DNA of 41,049 nucleotides from Streptomyces cacaoi (GTDB taxonomy: Bacteria; Actinomycetota; Actinomycetes; Streptomycetales; Streptomycetaceae). The stretch lies in NCBI RefSeq assembly GCF_006539165.1, contig NZ_BJMM01000052.1:1-41049 (forward strand). The letters are read 5' to 3'. Made by a program: the position numbers and the translations under genes. Shown here piece by piece: positions 30,298-38,312 of the stretch (positions are counted from its first letter, which is position 1; each line of letters starts with the position of its first letter). The notes beneath the pieces are model-generated. The model was not told the origin of the DNA. It saw only the letters and a program-made list of their open reading frames with translations, and did not search any database.

Positions 30298-33200
30298 ATG
30301 CTCGAACCAACTGAATCCCACGAGGCCGAAGCCGCCGACACCAGCGCTTCCGCGGGGGCCGCCGGATCCGCCGGATCCACGCCCAGCGACAACCTCCCCC
30401 CGCGCCGCCGCCGTCGTGCGGTGAGCCGCCCGGCGGGACCGCCCGCCGCCACGTCCGGGGCCGCCGCCTCCGAGCAGGCCCCCACCGGTACGTCCGTGGA
30501 CGACCCCGCCCTTCCCGGCGCGACCGGCTCCGTACCGCAGGACACCCCCGGCGCACCGGAAGCCCCGGCCGCCGCGCAGGACGAGCCCGTCGGCTCCGCG
30601 CACAGCGCCCCGGAACCGGCCGAAGCGCCCGCCGCCCGGCCCCGCCGCCGCGCCTCCCGCAAGGCCACCGCGCCCGCGGGCTCCCCGCCGGCCGCCGAGC
30701 CGGCCGAGCCGGTGTCGGCCGCGCAGCCGCAGCAGTCCTCCGGCACGGACGAGACCGGAACGGAGACCGGCGCGGGCGCCCCGGCCGAGGAGCCCGCCGC
30801 CGGGCAGTCGGCCCCGAAGGCCCGCTCCCGCCGCCGTGTGACCCGCCCCACCGGCACGCCCTCCGCCCCCGCGGCCTCCACGGCCGGTGCCGGGACGCCG
30901 GAGAGCGACGCCGCCGCCGAGCAGCCCCCCGCCGCCGAGCAGCCCCCCGCCGCCGAGCCGTCCGCTGCTGCCGAGCCGTCCGCCGGACGCACCCGCCGCC
31001 GCGCCACCCGCAAGGCCGCGGCAGCCGAGCCCGAGCAGGCCGCGCCGGAGCAGACGCCGGAGCCCGCACCTGCCGCCGAGGCCGAGCCGGAGCCCGCTCC
31101 GCGTACCCGCCGTCGGGTGTCCCGTCCGGCCGGTTCCGTGACGGGGACGGCCGCCGGGGACGCCCCGGAGAGCGCCGGGCCCGCCGAGGCCGAGGCCCCG
31201 GAGGCGGCCGAGAGCCCCTCGAAGGGTGCGAAGGCCGCCAAGGGCACGAAGAAGAGCAGGTCCGCCAAGGCCGCGGAGCAGGTCGAGGCCGCCGAGCCCG
31301 TCGAGGGCTCCGGCGCGGCCGAGGGCGAGGCCGAGCAGAAGAAGCCGAAGAAGCAGGCCAAGCAGACGAAGTCCGGAAAGGCGGAGAGGTCCGCGGAGGC
31401 CGGGACGGCGGACGGGGCGGACGAGGCCGCCGCCGAGGCCGGGAAGTCGGAGAGGTCCGCGAAGGCCGAGAAGCCTGCCAAGGCCGAGAAGTCCGCCAAG
31501 GGCGAGAAGGCCGAGAAGTCGGAGAAGCCTGCCAAGGCCGAGGCGTCCACCAGGGCTGCGAAGCGGGCCGAGCAGCCGCAGGGGGCTTCCGCCGGTGCGG
31601 CGGACGAGGCCGCGGCGGAGCAGCCCGCCGAGCGCAAGGCCACGCGCGCGTCCCGGCGTGCCGCGCCGCCCGTGGCGATGTTCCAGGCGCCGGTGTTCAC
31701 CGAGCCCGCCTTCCAGACCCCGCAGAGCGCCGCCGCCGAGGCCGCGGCGGAGGCCGAGCGCCGCGCCGAGGAGGAGCGAGCGCAGGCCGAGGAGGAGCGC
31801 GAGGCCGCGGGCACCCGCCGTCGTCGCCGCCGTCGGGTGGAGGCCGAGGCCGCCGAGCCGCGTCCTGCCGCCGAGGCGGAGGACGCCGAGGAGGCCCCGG
31901 AGGCCGACGGGACCGGCCAGGAGCCGGAGCAGGAGCCGGTGGCCGGCGAGCGCGCGGGTCAGGAGGGCGAGGCGCTCTCCGACGAGCGTCCCGCACGCCG
32001 TCGTCGCCGGGGTGGCCGTCGCCGTCGCCGGGGCGAGAGCGCCGAGCACACCGAGGGCGAGGGCGCCGAGGCGCCGTCCGGCGAGGAGCGTGGGGACCAC
32101 GCCGAGCAGGAGACGGACGAGGAGCCCGAGCACGCCGAGGGCGGTGAGGGCGGCGAGGGCCGTGGCGAGGGCGGCTCCAGCAGCTCGCGCCGTCGCCGCC
32201 GTCGCCGTCGCCGCTCCGGTGACGCCGACGGGCAGCCCGCCGACAGCACCGGGGACGACCCGGAGCGCACCGTCGTCAAGGTCCGCGAGCCGCGCAAGAA
32301 GAAGGACGGCGACGCGGGCACCTCGGGCGACGAGGTGCAGGCCATCAAGGGCTCGACGCGTCTCGAAGCGAAGAAGCAGCGCCGCCGGGAGGGCCGTGAG
32401 CAGGGCCGCCGCCGGGTGCCGATCATCACCGAGGCGGAGTTCCTCGCCCGCCGTGAGGCCGTCAAGCGCGAGATGGTCGTCCGGCAGAGCGGCGAGCGCA
32501 CCCAGATCGGGATTCTTGAGGACGACGTGCTGGTCGAGCACTTCGTCAACAAGGAGCAGTCGACGAGCTACGTCGGCAACGTCTACCTCGGCAAGGTGCA
32601 GAACGTCCTGCCGTCGATGGAGGCGGCCTTCGTCGACATCGGCAAGGGCCGCAACGCCGTGCTGTACGCGGGCGAGGTCAACTTCGAGGCGCTCGGCATG
32701 GCCGGCGGGCCGCGCCGGATCGAGACGGCACTGAAGTCCGGCCAGTCCGTGCTCGTGCAGGTCACCAAGGACCCGATCGGCCACAAGGGCGCCCGGCTGA
32801 CCAGCCAGGTCTCCCTCCCGGGCCGCTACCTGGTGTACGTGCCCGAGGGCTCGATGACCGGCATCAGCCGCAAGCTGCCGGACACCGAGCGCTCACGGCT
32901 CAAGCAGATCCTCAAGAAGGTCGTCCCGGAGAACGCGGGCGTCATCGTGCGCACCGCCGCCGAGGGCGCCAGCGAGGACGAGCTGCGCCGGGACGTCGAG
33001 CGGCTCCAGGCGCAGTGGGAGGAGATCCAGAAGAAGGCGCAGAAGGGCAACGCGCCGACGCTGCTGTACGGCGAGCCGGACATGACGGTCCGGGTCGTCC
33101 GCGACATCTTCAACGAGGACTTCTCCAAGGTCATCGTGAGCGGCGAGGGCGCCTGGGAGACGATCCACAGCTACGTCTCGCACGTCGCGCCCGACCTCTC

Positions 33201-35043
33201 CGACCGGCTCCAGAAGTGGACCTCGGACGTCGACGTCTTCGCCACCTACCGCATCGACGAGCAGCTGGCGAAGGCGCTGGACCGCAAGGTGTGGCTGCCC
33301 AGCGGCGGCTCGCTGGTGATCGACCGGACCGAGGCGATGGTCGTCGTCGACGTCAACACCGGCAAGTTCACCGGCCAGGGCGGAAACCTGGAGGAGACGG
33401 TCACCAGGAACAACCTGGAGGCGGCCGAGGAGATCGTGCGTCAGCTGCGGCTGCGCGACCTCGGCGGCATCATCGTCATCGACTTCATCGACATGGTGCT
33501 GGAGTCCAACCGGGACCTGGTGCTGCGCCGGCTGCTGGAGTGCCTGGGCCGGGACCGCACCAAGCACCAGGTCGCCGAGGTCACTTCGCTGGGTCTGGTG
33601 CAGATGACCCGTAAGCGGGTCGGCCAGGGCCTGCTGGAGGCGTTCTCCGAGCCCTGTGTGCACTGCAACGGGCGCGGCGTCATCGTCCACCTCGACCAGG
33701 CCGTCGCCGCCGGTGGTGCCGGGGGCAAGAAGAGCCGGAAGAAGGGCAAGGCCGAGAAGAGCGAGAAGGCCGAGAGGGCGGAGAAGCCCGAGAAGGGCGG
33801 CAAGGCGGCTCGCCAGGCCGAGGCCGTCGAGCCCTCTCCGGCCACCGCGCCGGCCGCCGTCGCCGTCGAGCCGGCGGACGGGACGGAGGCCGTGGAGGTC
33901 ATCGAGCCCGCCGAGTCCGCGCGGTCCGCCGAGCCCGTCGAGTTCGTCCCGGACGAGGAGCTGTACAACAGCGCCGCCGAGGCGGAGGCCGCCGCACTGC
34001 GCGGTGGACGCCGTCGCCGGGGCAGCCGGAAGGCGAGCGCGCCGGCAGGGGCGCCGAAGGCCGCCGCTCCCGAGGCGGAGCCGGCCGAGCAGTCGGCGGC
34101 CCGGCCGGAGCCGGCCGAGGAGCCCGCCGCCGCGCCTGCTGCCGCGCCCGCGGCCGAGCCCGCCGCCGAACGTGCTGCCGAGCCGACGCCTGAGCCGACG
34201 CCCGAGCCCGCGGCGGCAGGTGGCCGGCCCCGGCGTCGTGCCACCCGTAAGGTCAGCGCACCGGCCGGTTCGCCCCGGACGACGGAGGAGGCCGCGGCCG
34301 TGACGGTCGTCTCCGCGCAGGAGACCCCCGCGGCTGCCGCCGAGGCACAGCCCGAGCCCGCGGCCGAGGCGCCGCAGCCGGAGCCCGCCGAGGCGCCGGC
34401 CGAGCCGGTCCGCGCCCGTCGCCGGGTGACCCGCAAGGTCACCGCCCCGGCCGGTCCGCCCGCCGGTGGCGAGGCCGCCGCGGAGATCACCGAGCCGGTC
34501 GCGGCGGCTCCGTCCGGAACGGAGCCGGAGCCGGAGGCAGCGCAGGCAGCGGGCGCTGCGGAGCCGACGGAATCGGCGGAGTCGGCTGAGTCGGCAGCGT
34601 CGGCTGAGTCCGCGGCGTCGGCCGAGTCGGCGGAGGAGGCCCCGGCCGCCAGGAAGACGGCCCGGAAGACCACCGCGAAGACCGCAGCCAAGAAGTCCAC
34701 GGCGAAGAAGGCGACCGCCAAGACGACGGCCAAGGCGACGGCGACCCGCACGGCGCGGAAGACCGCGGCCAAGAAGGCCGCAGCGGCGGAGGAACCGGCC
34801 GGGTCCGGTGCCGAGGCCGCCGGCGCGACCGAGGCCGCCGAGGCCGCGGAAGCGGAGAAGCCGGCCAAGAAGACGGCGCGGAAGACCGCCTCGAAGTCCA
34901 CGGCTTCGACGGGTGCCGCGGCCAAGAAGACGGCCGCCAAGAAGTCGGCTGCCAAGAAGGCCACGGCGAAGAAGGCGGCCACGAGGAAGACGGCCGCCGC
35001 CGAGCAGGACCCCACCCCGTCGGTCTCCGCCGAGACGGACTGA
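30298..35043 (+). CDS. rne: RNase E/G-family endoribonuclease with long repeat-rich arms
   Basis: A 1581-residue endoribonuclease of mRNA decay and rRNA processing, longer than the roughly 1,340 residues I recall for S. coelicolor RNase ES. The catalytic core lies at about 710-1140: an S1 RNA-binding domain near 755-845 (SYVGNVYLGKVQNVLPSMEA), DNase I-like metal ligands D1018 (VDVNTGKF) and D1062 (VIDFIDM), and the zinc-link cysteines C1120/C1123 (CVHC). The N-terminal ~700 residues are Ala/Glu/Pro-rich with five RRRxxRP-type motifs and three Arg blocks. The C-terminal ~440 residues have three more copies of the motif, then a Lys/Ala histone H1-like end (AAKKSAAKKATAKKAA). These arms probably scaffold partner enzymes and RNA. 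ATG 30298 has GGGAGAA upstream. Confidence 0.95.
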   Translation: MLEPTESHEAEAADTSASAGAAGSAGSTPSDNLPPRRRRRAVSRPAGPPAATSGAAASEQAPTGTSVDDPALPGATGSVPQDTPGAPEAPAAAQDEPVGSAHSAPEPAEAPAARPRRRASRKATAPAGSPPAAEPAEPVSAAQPQQSSGTDETGTETGAGAPAEEPAAGQSAPKARSRRRVTRPTGTPSAPAASTAGAGTPESDAAAEQPPAAEQPPAAEPSAAAEPSAGRTRRRATRKAAAAEPEQAAPEQTPEPAPAAEAEPEPAPRTRRRVSRPAGSVTGTAAGDAPESAGPAEAEAPEAAESPSKGAKAAKGTKKSRSAKAAEQVEAAEPVEGSGAAEGEAEQKKPKKQAKQTKSGKAERSAEAGTADGADEAAAEAGKSERSAKAEKPAKAEKSAKGEKAEKSEKPAKAEASTRAAKRAEQPQGASAGAADEAAAEQPAERKATRASRRAAPPVAMFQAPVFTEPAFQTPQSAAAEAAAEAERRAEEERAQAEEEREAAGTRRRRRRRVEAEAAEPRPAAEAEDAEEAPEADGTGQEPEQEPVAGERAGQEGEALSDERPARRRRRGGRRRRRGESAEHTEGEGAEAPSGEERGDHAEQETDEEPEHAEGGEGGEGRGEGGSSSSRRRRRRRRRSGDADGQPADSTGDDPERTVVKVREPRKKKDGDAGTSGDEVQAIKGSTRLEAKKQRRREGREQGRRRVPIITEAEFLARREAVKREMVVRQSGERTQIGILEDDVLVEHFVNKEQSTSYVGNVYLGKVQNVLPSMEAAFVDIGKGRNAVLYAGEVNFEALGMAGGPRRIETALKSGQSVLVQVTKDPIGHKGARLTSQVSLPGRYLVYVPEGSMTGISRKLPDTERSRLKQILKKVVPENAGVIVRTAAEGASEDELRRDVERLQAQWEEIQKKAQKGNAPTLLYGEPDMTVRVVRDIFNEDFSKVIVSGEGAWETIHSYVSHVAPDLSDRLQKWTSDVDVFATYRIDEQLAKALDRKVWLPSGGSLVIDRTEAMVVVDVNTGKFTGQGGNLEETVTRNNLEAAEEIVRQLRLRDLGGIIVIDFIDMVLESNRDLVLRRLLECLGRDRTKHQVAEVTSLGLVQMTRKRVGQGLLEAFSEPCVHCNGRGVIVHLDQAVAAGGAGGKKSRKKGKAEKSEKAERAEKPEKGGKAARQAEAVEPSPATAPAAVAVEPADGTEAVEVIEPAESARSAEPVEFVPDEELYNSAAEAEAAALRGGRRRRGSRKASAPAGAPKAAAPEAEPAEQSAARPEPAEEPAAAPAAAPAAEPAAERAAEPTPEPTPEPAAAGGRPRRRATRKVSAPAGSPRTTEEAAAVTVVSAQETPAAAAEAQPEPAAEAPQPEPAEAPAEPVRARRRVTRKVTAPAGPPAGGEAAAEITEPVAAAPSGTEPEPEAAQAAGAAEPTESAESAESAASAESAASAESAEEAPAARKTARKTTAKTAAKKSTAKKATAKTTAKATATRTARKTAAKKAAAAEEPAGSGAEAAGATEAAEAAEAEKPAKKTARKTASKSTASTGAAAKKTAAKKSAAKKATAKKAATRKTAAAEQDPTPSVSAETD
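30403..34461 (+). repeat. Eight-copy RRRxx[ST]R motif family within the RNase E gene
   Basis: The protein motif R-R-R-x-[ST]-R-K/P-x-A-P-A-G-x-P occurs near 30403, 30640, 30823, 30988 and 31102 (before the catalytic core) and near 34003, 34225 and 34408 (after it). Examples are RRRASRKATAPAGSP, RRRVTRPTGTP and RRRATRKVSAPAGSP. The copies lie 86-217 nt apart within each arm and are flanked by variable Ala/Glu/Pro spacers. Confidence 0.8.
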
Positions 35044-35055
35044 CCCTGCTCGTAC

Positions 35056-35087
35056 GGCCCGGGCCCGGACACCCTCCGGCCCGGGCC
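35056..35087 (+). terminator. RNase E gene terminator
   Basis: GGCCCGGGCC is repeated in inverse at 35056-35065 and 35078-35087 across a 12-nt loop, starting 12 nt after the stop. It begins the 328-nt gap before rplU. Confidence 0.7.
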
Positions 35088-35144
35088 GCGCGAGGCCGTG
35101 TTCCGCACTCCGGAGCCCGGGTCAGGAGGGCTCGACGGGTGAGG

Positions 35145-35150
35145 TAACCT
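35145..35150 (+). promoter_or_regulatory. rplU-rpmA promoter -10 box
   Basis: TAACCT fits TANNNT well and would start transcription near 35157, giving a leader of about 215 nt. I see no clear -35 box. Confidence 0.5.
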
Positions 35151-35156
35151 GGGGTG

Positions 35157-35371
35157 TCGGCGTGTCGTAGCGGCACGCCACGCTCCTGAGCAACCACCTC
35201 CCGCCCTCCCGAGGGCATGGGAGAGGCCGTCCATCCCTCCTGCCGGATGGGCGACGACCGACGGACGACCACCGGCTGACGATGACCGGCGGACGACCTC
35301 CCGAAGGGACGAGCGGACGTCGCGGACGGCTGGCATCAGGGGCTCCGATTCGAGCGAGAGAGAGCTGAAGC
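35157..35371 (+). promoter_or_regulatory. Structured 5' leader of rplU
   Basis: Three hairpins follow in order: GGCGTG/CACGCC (35159-35164 with 35174-35179), CTCCC-GCCCT/AGGGC-AT-GGGAG (35198-35223), and CCATCC/GGATGG (35231-35236 with 35245-35250). A stretch with repeated GACGACC (35253, 35264, 35292) comes next. The length and structure suggest autoregulation by L21 or another control of the ribosomal operon. I cannot assign it to a known leader family. Confidence 0.45.
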
Positions 35372-35695
35372 GTGTACGCGATCGTGCGCACCGGCGGCCG
35401 CCAGCAGAAGGTTTCTGTGGGCGACGTCATCGAGGTTGACCGTATTTCGGAGAGCAAGGTCGGCGACACCGTCGAGCTCTCGACCCTGCTCGTCGTCGAC
35501 GGTGACGCGGTCACCAGCGACCCGTGGGTGCTGGCCGGCGTCAAGGTCCAGGCCGAGGTGGTGGACCACCACAAGGGCGACAAGATCCGGATCCAGAAGT
35601 ACAAGAACAAGACCGGTTACAAGAAGCGCATCGGTCACCGCCAGCTGCACACCGCGCTGAAGGTCACCGACATCCCCGCCCCGGCCAAGAAGTAA
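35372..35695 (+). CDS. rplU: 50S ribosomal protein L21
   Basis: A 107-residue 23S rRNA-binding protein. The start YAIVRTGGRQQKVSVGD and the end of the fold KIRIQKYKNKTGYKKRIGHR are diagnostic. GTG 35372 follows a GAGAGAGAG purine stretch instead of a classical ribosome-binding site. rpmA begins 13 nt after its stop and obgE lies downstream, the widely conserved rplU-rpmA-obg order. Confidence 0.98.
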   Translation: MYAIVRTGGRQQKVSVGDVIEVDRISESKVGDTVELSTLLVVDGDAVTSDPWVLAGVKVQAEVVDHHKGDKIRIQKYKNKTGYKKRIGHRQLHTALKVTDIPAPAKK

Positions 35696-35708
35696 GGACT
35701 GAGGAGAG

Positions 35709-35963
35709 ATGGCACACAAGAAGGGCGCATCGTCCACCCGGAACGGTCGCGATTCCAACCCGCAGTACCTCGGCGTGAAGCGTTTCGGCGGCCAGGTCGT
35801 CAACGCGGGCGAGATCCTGGTCCGCCAGCGCGGCACGCACTTCCACCCCGGTAAGGGCGTCGGCCGCGGCGGCGACGACACCCTGTTCGCGCTGGACGCC
35901 GGTGCCGTGCAGTTCGGCACCTTCCGCGGCCGTCGCGTCGTGAACGTCGTTCCGGCCGAGTGA
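35709..35963 (+). CDS. rpmA: 50S ribosomal protein L27
   Basis: An 84-residue protein whose N-terminus reaches the peptidyl-transferase centre. AHKKGASSTRNGRDS and YLGVKRFGGQVVNAG are diagnostic. No N-terminal cleavage extension like that of Firmicutes L27 is present. ATG 35709 has TGAGGAGAG directly upstream. It is cotranscribed with rplU. Confidence 0.98.
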   Translation: MAHKKGASSTRNGRDSNPQYLGVKRFGGQVVNAGEILVRQRGTHFHPGKGVGRGGDDTLFALDAGAVQFGTFRGRRVVNVVPAE

Positions 35964-36045
35964 CCGGGTCGACCCGGTAACCCAGCACCTGGTGGCCCGG
36001 TACCCCGGGCCGAGTGACCGGTGACCCCGGTCGTTCACCAGCTCA

Positions 36046-36112
36046 CCGAGGGCGGACTTCCGCGTTCCGTTCGGGATCCAGCGTCCCGTGCGGGATGCGG
36101 GTCCGCCCTCGG
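36046..36112 (+). promoter_or_regulatory. 67-nt structured element between rpmA and obgE
   Basis: CCGAGGGCGGAC (36046-36057) pairs perfectly with GTCCGCCCTCGG (36101-36112), and the enclosed 43 nt can fold further (TCCCG next to CGGGA). It is either a branched terminator or attenuator for rplU-rpmA, or an element limiting obgE expression. Confidence 0.6.
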
Positions 36113-36219
36113 CGCGTTATGTCTCGTACATCGTTCTTCCGCGGAGCCCCGGCTCCGCACCCCGCCAGCACCCGGGCCGCGCACGGCGGCTCCGTCACCA
36201 ACGCCGGGAGGCACCTCTC

Positions 36220-37662
36220 ATGACCACCTTCGTCGACCGCGTCGAGCTGCACGTCGCCGCGGGCAACGGTGGCCACGGCTGCGCCTCCGTCCACCGTGAG
36301 AAGTTCAAGCCGCTGGGCGGCCCCGACGGCGGGAACGGCGGGCGCGGCGGTGACGTCGTCTTCGTCGTCGACCCCGATGTGACGACGCTGCTGGAGTACC
36401 ACCACGGCCCGCACCGCAAGGCCACCAACGGCCGTCCCGGCGAGGGCGGGCACCGCTCCGGGCAGGACGGCAAGGACCTGGTGCTGTCCGTCCCGGAGGG
36501 CACGGTCGTGCTGGACTCGCGGGGCGAGGTGCTGGCGGACATGGTCGGCGCGGGCACCACCTTCGTCGCCGGGCGCGGCGGCCGGGGCGGCCTCGGCAAC
36601 GCGGCGCTGGCCTCGGCCCGCCGCAAGGCGCCCGGCTTCGCGCTGCTGGGCGAGCCGGGCGAGGCGCGGGACGTCGTCCTGGAGCTGAAGACGGTCGCCG
36701 ATGTGGCGCTCGTCGGCTACCCCAGCGCGGGCAAGTCCTCGCTGATCTCGGTGCTGTCCGCGGCCAAGCCGAAGATCGCCGACTACCCGTTCACGACGCT
36801 GGTGCCGAACCTCGGCGTGGTCACGGCCGGCGCGAGCGTGTACACCATCGCGGACGTGCCGGGCCTCATCCCCGGCGCCAGCGAGGGCAAGGGGCTCGGC
36901 CTGGAGTTCCTGCGGCACGTCGAGCGTTGCTCGGTGCTCGTGCACGTCCTGGACTGCGCCACGCTGGAGACGGACCGCGACCCCGTCTCCGACCTGGACG
37001 TCATCGAGGACGAGCTGCGCCAGTACGGCGGGCTGGACGACCGCCCCCGCCTCGTCGTCCTCAACAAGACGGACATCCCCGAGGGCAAGGATCTGGCCGA
37101 CATCATCCGGCCCGACCTGGAGGAGCGCGGCCTGCCCGTCTTCGAGGTCTCGGCGGTCTCCGGCCAGGGCCTCAAGGAGCTGTCGTACGCGCTGGCCCGC
37201 CTGGTGGACGAGGCGCGCGCGGCCCGGCCGGCGCCGGAGGCGACCCGGGTCGTCATCCGGCCCAAGGCGGTCGACGACACCGGCTTCACCGTCACCCGCG
37301 AGGAGGACGGCCTCTTCCGGGTCCGCGGCGAGAAGCCGGAGCGCTGGGTGCGCCAGACCGACTTCAACAACGAGGAGGCCGTCGGCTACCTCGCGGACCG
37401 GCTGGCCCGCCTCGGCGTCGAGGACGAGCTGCTCAAGGCGGGCGCACGCGAGGGCGACGGCGTCGCCATCGGTCCCGAGGACAACGCCGTCGTCTTCGAC
37501 TGGGAGCCGACGATGGTCACCGGCGCGGAGATGCTGGGCCGCCGCGGCGAGGACCACCGCATGGACACCCTCCGCCCCGCGGCCCAGCGCCGCCGCGACC
37601 GCGAGGCCGAACGCGACGAAGCCCTCCGCGCATACGAGGACTTCGACCCCTTCGAGGGCTGA
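36220..37662 (+). CDS. obgE: GTPase Obg/CgtA
   Basis: A 480-residue ribosome-assembly and stress GTPase, linked in Streptomyces to the onset of aerial growth. The Obg fold has its glycine-rich helices (GGPDGGNGGRGGDVVFVVDP, GRGGRGGLGN). The G domain has G1 GYPSAGKS at 166-173, switch TTLVPNLG, G3 DVPGLIPGA and NKTD near 282. A C-terminal OCT domain (FTVTREEDGLFRVRG onward) and a ~35-residue Arg/Asp-rich tail complete the actinobacterial form. ATG 36220 has GGGAGG 8 nt upstream. Confidence 0.97.
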   Translation: MTTFVDRVELHVAAGNGGHGCASVHREKFKPLGGPDGGNGGRGGDVVFVVDPDVTTLLEYHHGPHRKATNGRPGEGGHRSGQDGKDLVLSVPEGTVVLDSRGEVLADMVGAGTTFVAGRGGRGGLGNAALASARRKAPGFALLGEPGEARDVVLELKTVADVALVGYPSAGKSSLISVLSAAKPKIADYPFTTLVPNLGVVTAGASVYTIADVPGLIPGASEGKGLGLEFLRHVERCSVLVHVLDCATLETDRDPVSDLDVIEDELRQYGGLDDRPRLVVLNKTDIPEGKDLADIIRPDLEERGLPVFEVSAVSGQGLKELSYALARLVDEARAARPAPEATRVVIRPKAVDDTGFTVTREEDGLFRVRGEKPERWVRQTDFNNEEAVGYLADRLARLGVEDELLKAGAREGDGVAIGPEDNAVVFDWEPTMVTGAEMLGRRGEDHRMDTLRPAAQRRRDREAERDEALRAYEDFDPFEG

Positions 37663-37679
37663 CTCGGCTGCCGCCCGGC

Positions 37680-37685
37680 TATGGT
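37680..37685 (+). promoter_or_regulatory. -10 box of the Uma2 gene, probably leaderless
   Basis: TATGGT is followed by 6 nt (CGCCGC) and ATG 37692, with no ribosome-binding site. It lies 18 nt after the obgE stop, so the Uma2 gene has its own promoter. Confidence 0.55.
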
Positions 37686-37691
37686 CGCCGC

Positions 37692-38282
37692 ATGAGCGTC
37701 GAGCCGCTGCCCGACTGGGTGGTCCCGCCCCCTGGTGGATTCACCGCCGAGGGGTTTCTGCGGCTGACCGGCCTTCCCCCGCACACCGAGCTCATCGACG
37801 GGAGCCTGGTCTTCGCGGGCCCGCGGGAGAAGTGGCACAGCCGGGTCATCAACCTGCTCACGGGGCAGCTGGACCAGCAGGCTCCGGCGGAGCTGCGGGC
37901 GGACCGCGAGATGACGGTGCGGCTCGGCAAGCGGCAGGCACCGGAACCGGACGTGGTGGTCGTCACCGCGGAGGCGTACGCGCGCGAGGAGCCGTCGACG
38001 TACTACCTGCCGCAGGACGTGGTCCTCGCGCTGGAAGCGGTCTCTCCCGATTCCGAGGACCGGGACCGCGACACCAAGCCGCGCAAGTACGCGGCGGCGG
38101 GTATCCCGCACTACTGGCGCGTCGAGAACGACCGGGGCCGCACCGTTGTCTACGTCTACGAGCGCGATCCCGCCACCGGCGCCTACGCATTGACCGGTAT
38201 CCACCACGAACGGCTGAAGACGCCGGTGCCCTTTCCGGTCGACATCGATCTGACCGCCGTCGGACGCCGCGGCCAGTCCTAG
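37692..38282 (+). CDS. Uma2-family endonuclease-like protein
   Basis: A 196-residue protein of the Uma2 (DUF820) family, with a PD-(D/E)xK nuclease fold. The motifs are intact: ELIDGSLVF, EPDVVVV, LALEAVSPDSEDRDRDTK and KYAAAGIPHYWRVE, which give the D, E and K metal-site residues. Streptomyces and cyanobacteria carry many such genes; their biological target is not known. It is convergent with the coiled-coil gene, with only 30 nt between the stops and no clear terminator. Confidence 0.9.
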   Translation: MSVEPLPDWVVPPPGGFTAEGFLRLTGLPPHTELIDGSLVFAGPREKWHSRVINLLTGQLDQQAPAELRADREMTVRLGKRQAPEPDVVVVTAEAYAREEPSTYYLPQDVVLALEAVSPDSEDRDRDTKPRKYAAAGIPHYWRVENDRGRTVVYVYERDPATGAYALTGIHHERLKTPVPFPVDIDLTAVGRRGQS

Positions 38283-38312
38283 CGGACGGGAGCCGACTCG
38301 CGAAGGGCGGCC

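Noticed and set aside
29179..32784. A 1201-codon minus-strand frame across the DUF2344 and RNase E genes
   Set aside because: Its translation is Gly/Leu/Arg low-complexity generated by the repeat-rich RNase E arm, and it lacks any recognisable fold.
30403..35030. Repeats in the RNase E gene as a CRISPR array or minisatellite
   Set aside because: The repeats are protein motifs with degenerate DNA, variable spacing and an intact reading frame.
36927..37691. A 451-codon frame extending the Uma2 protein upstream into obgE
   Set aside because: The upstream part is a shifted-frame reading of obgE; the Uma2 domain begins at ATG 37692 behind its own -10 box.
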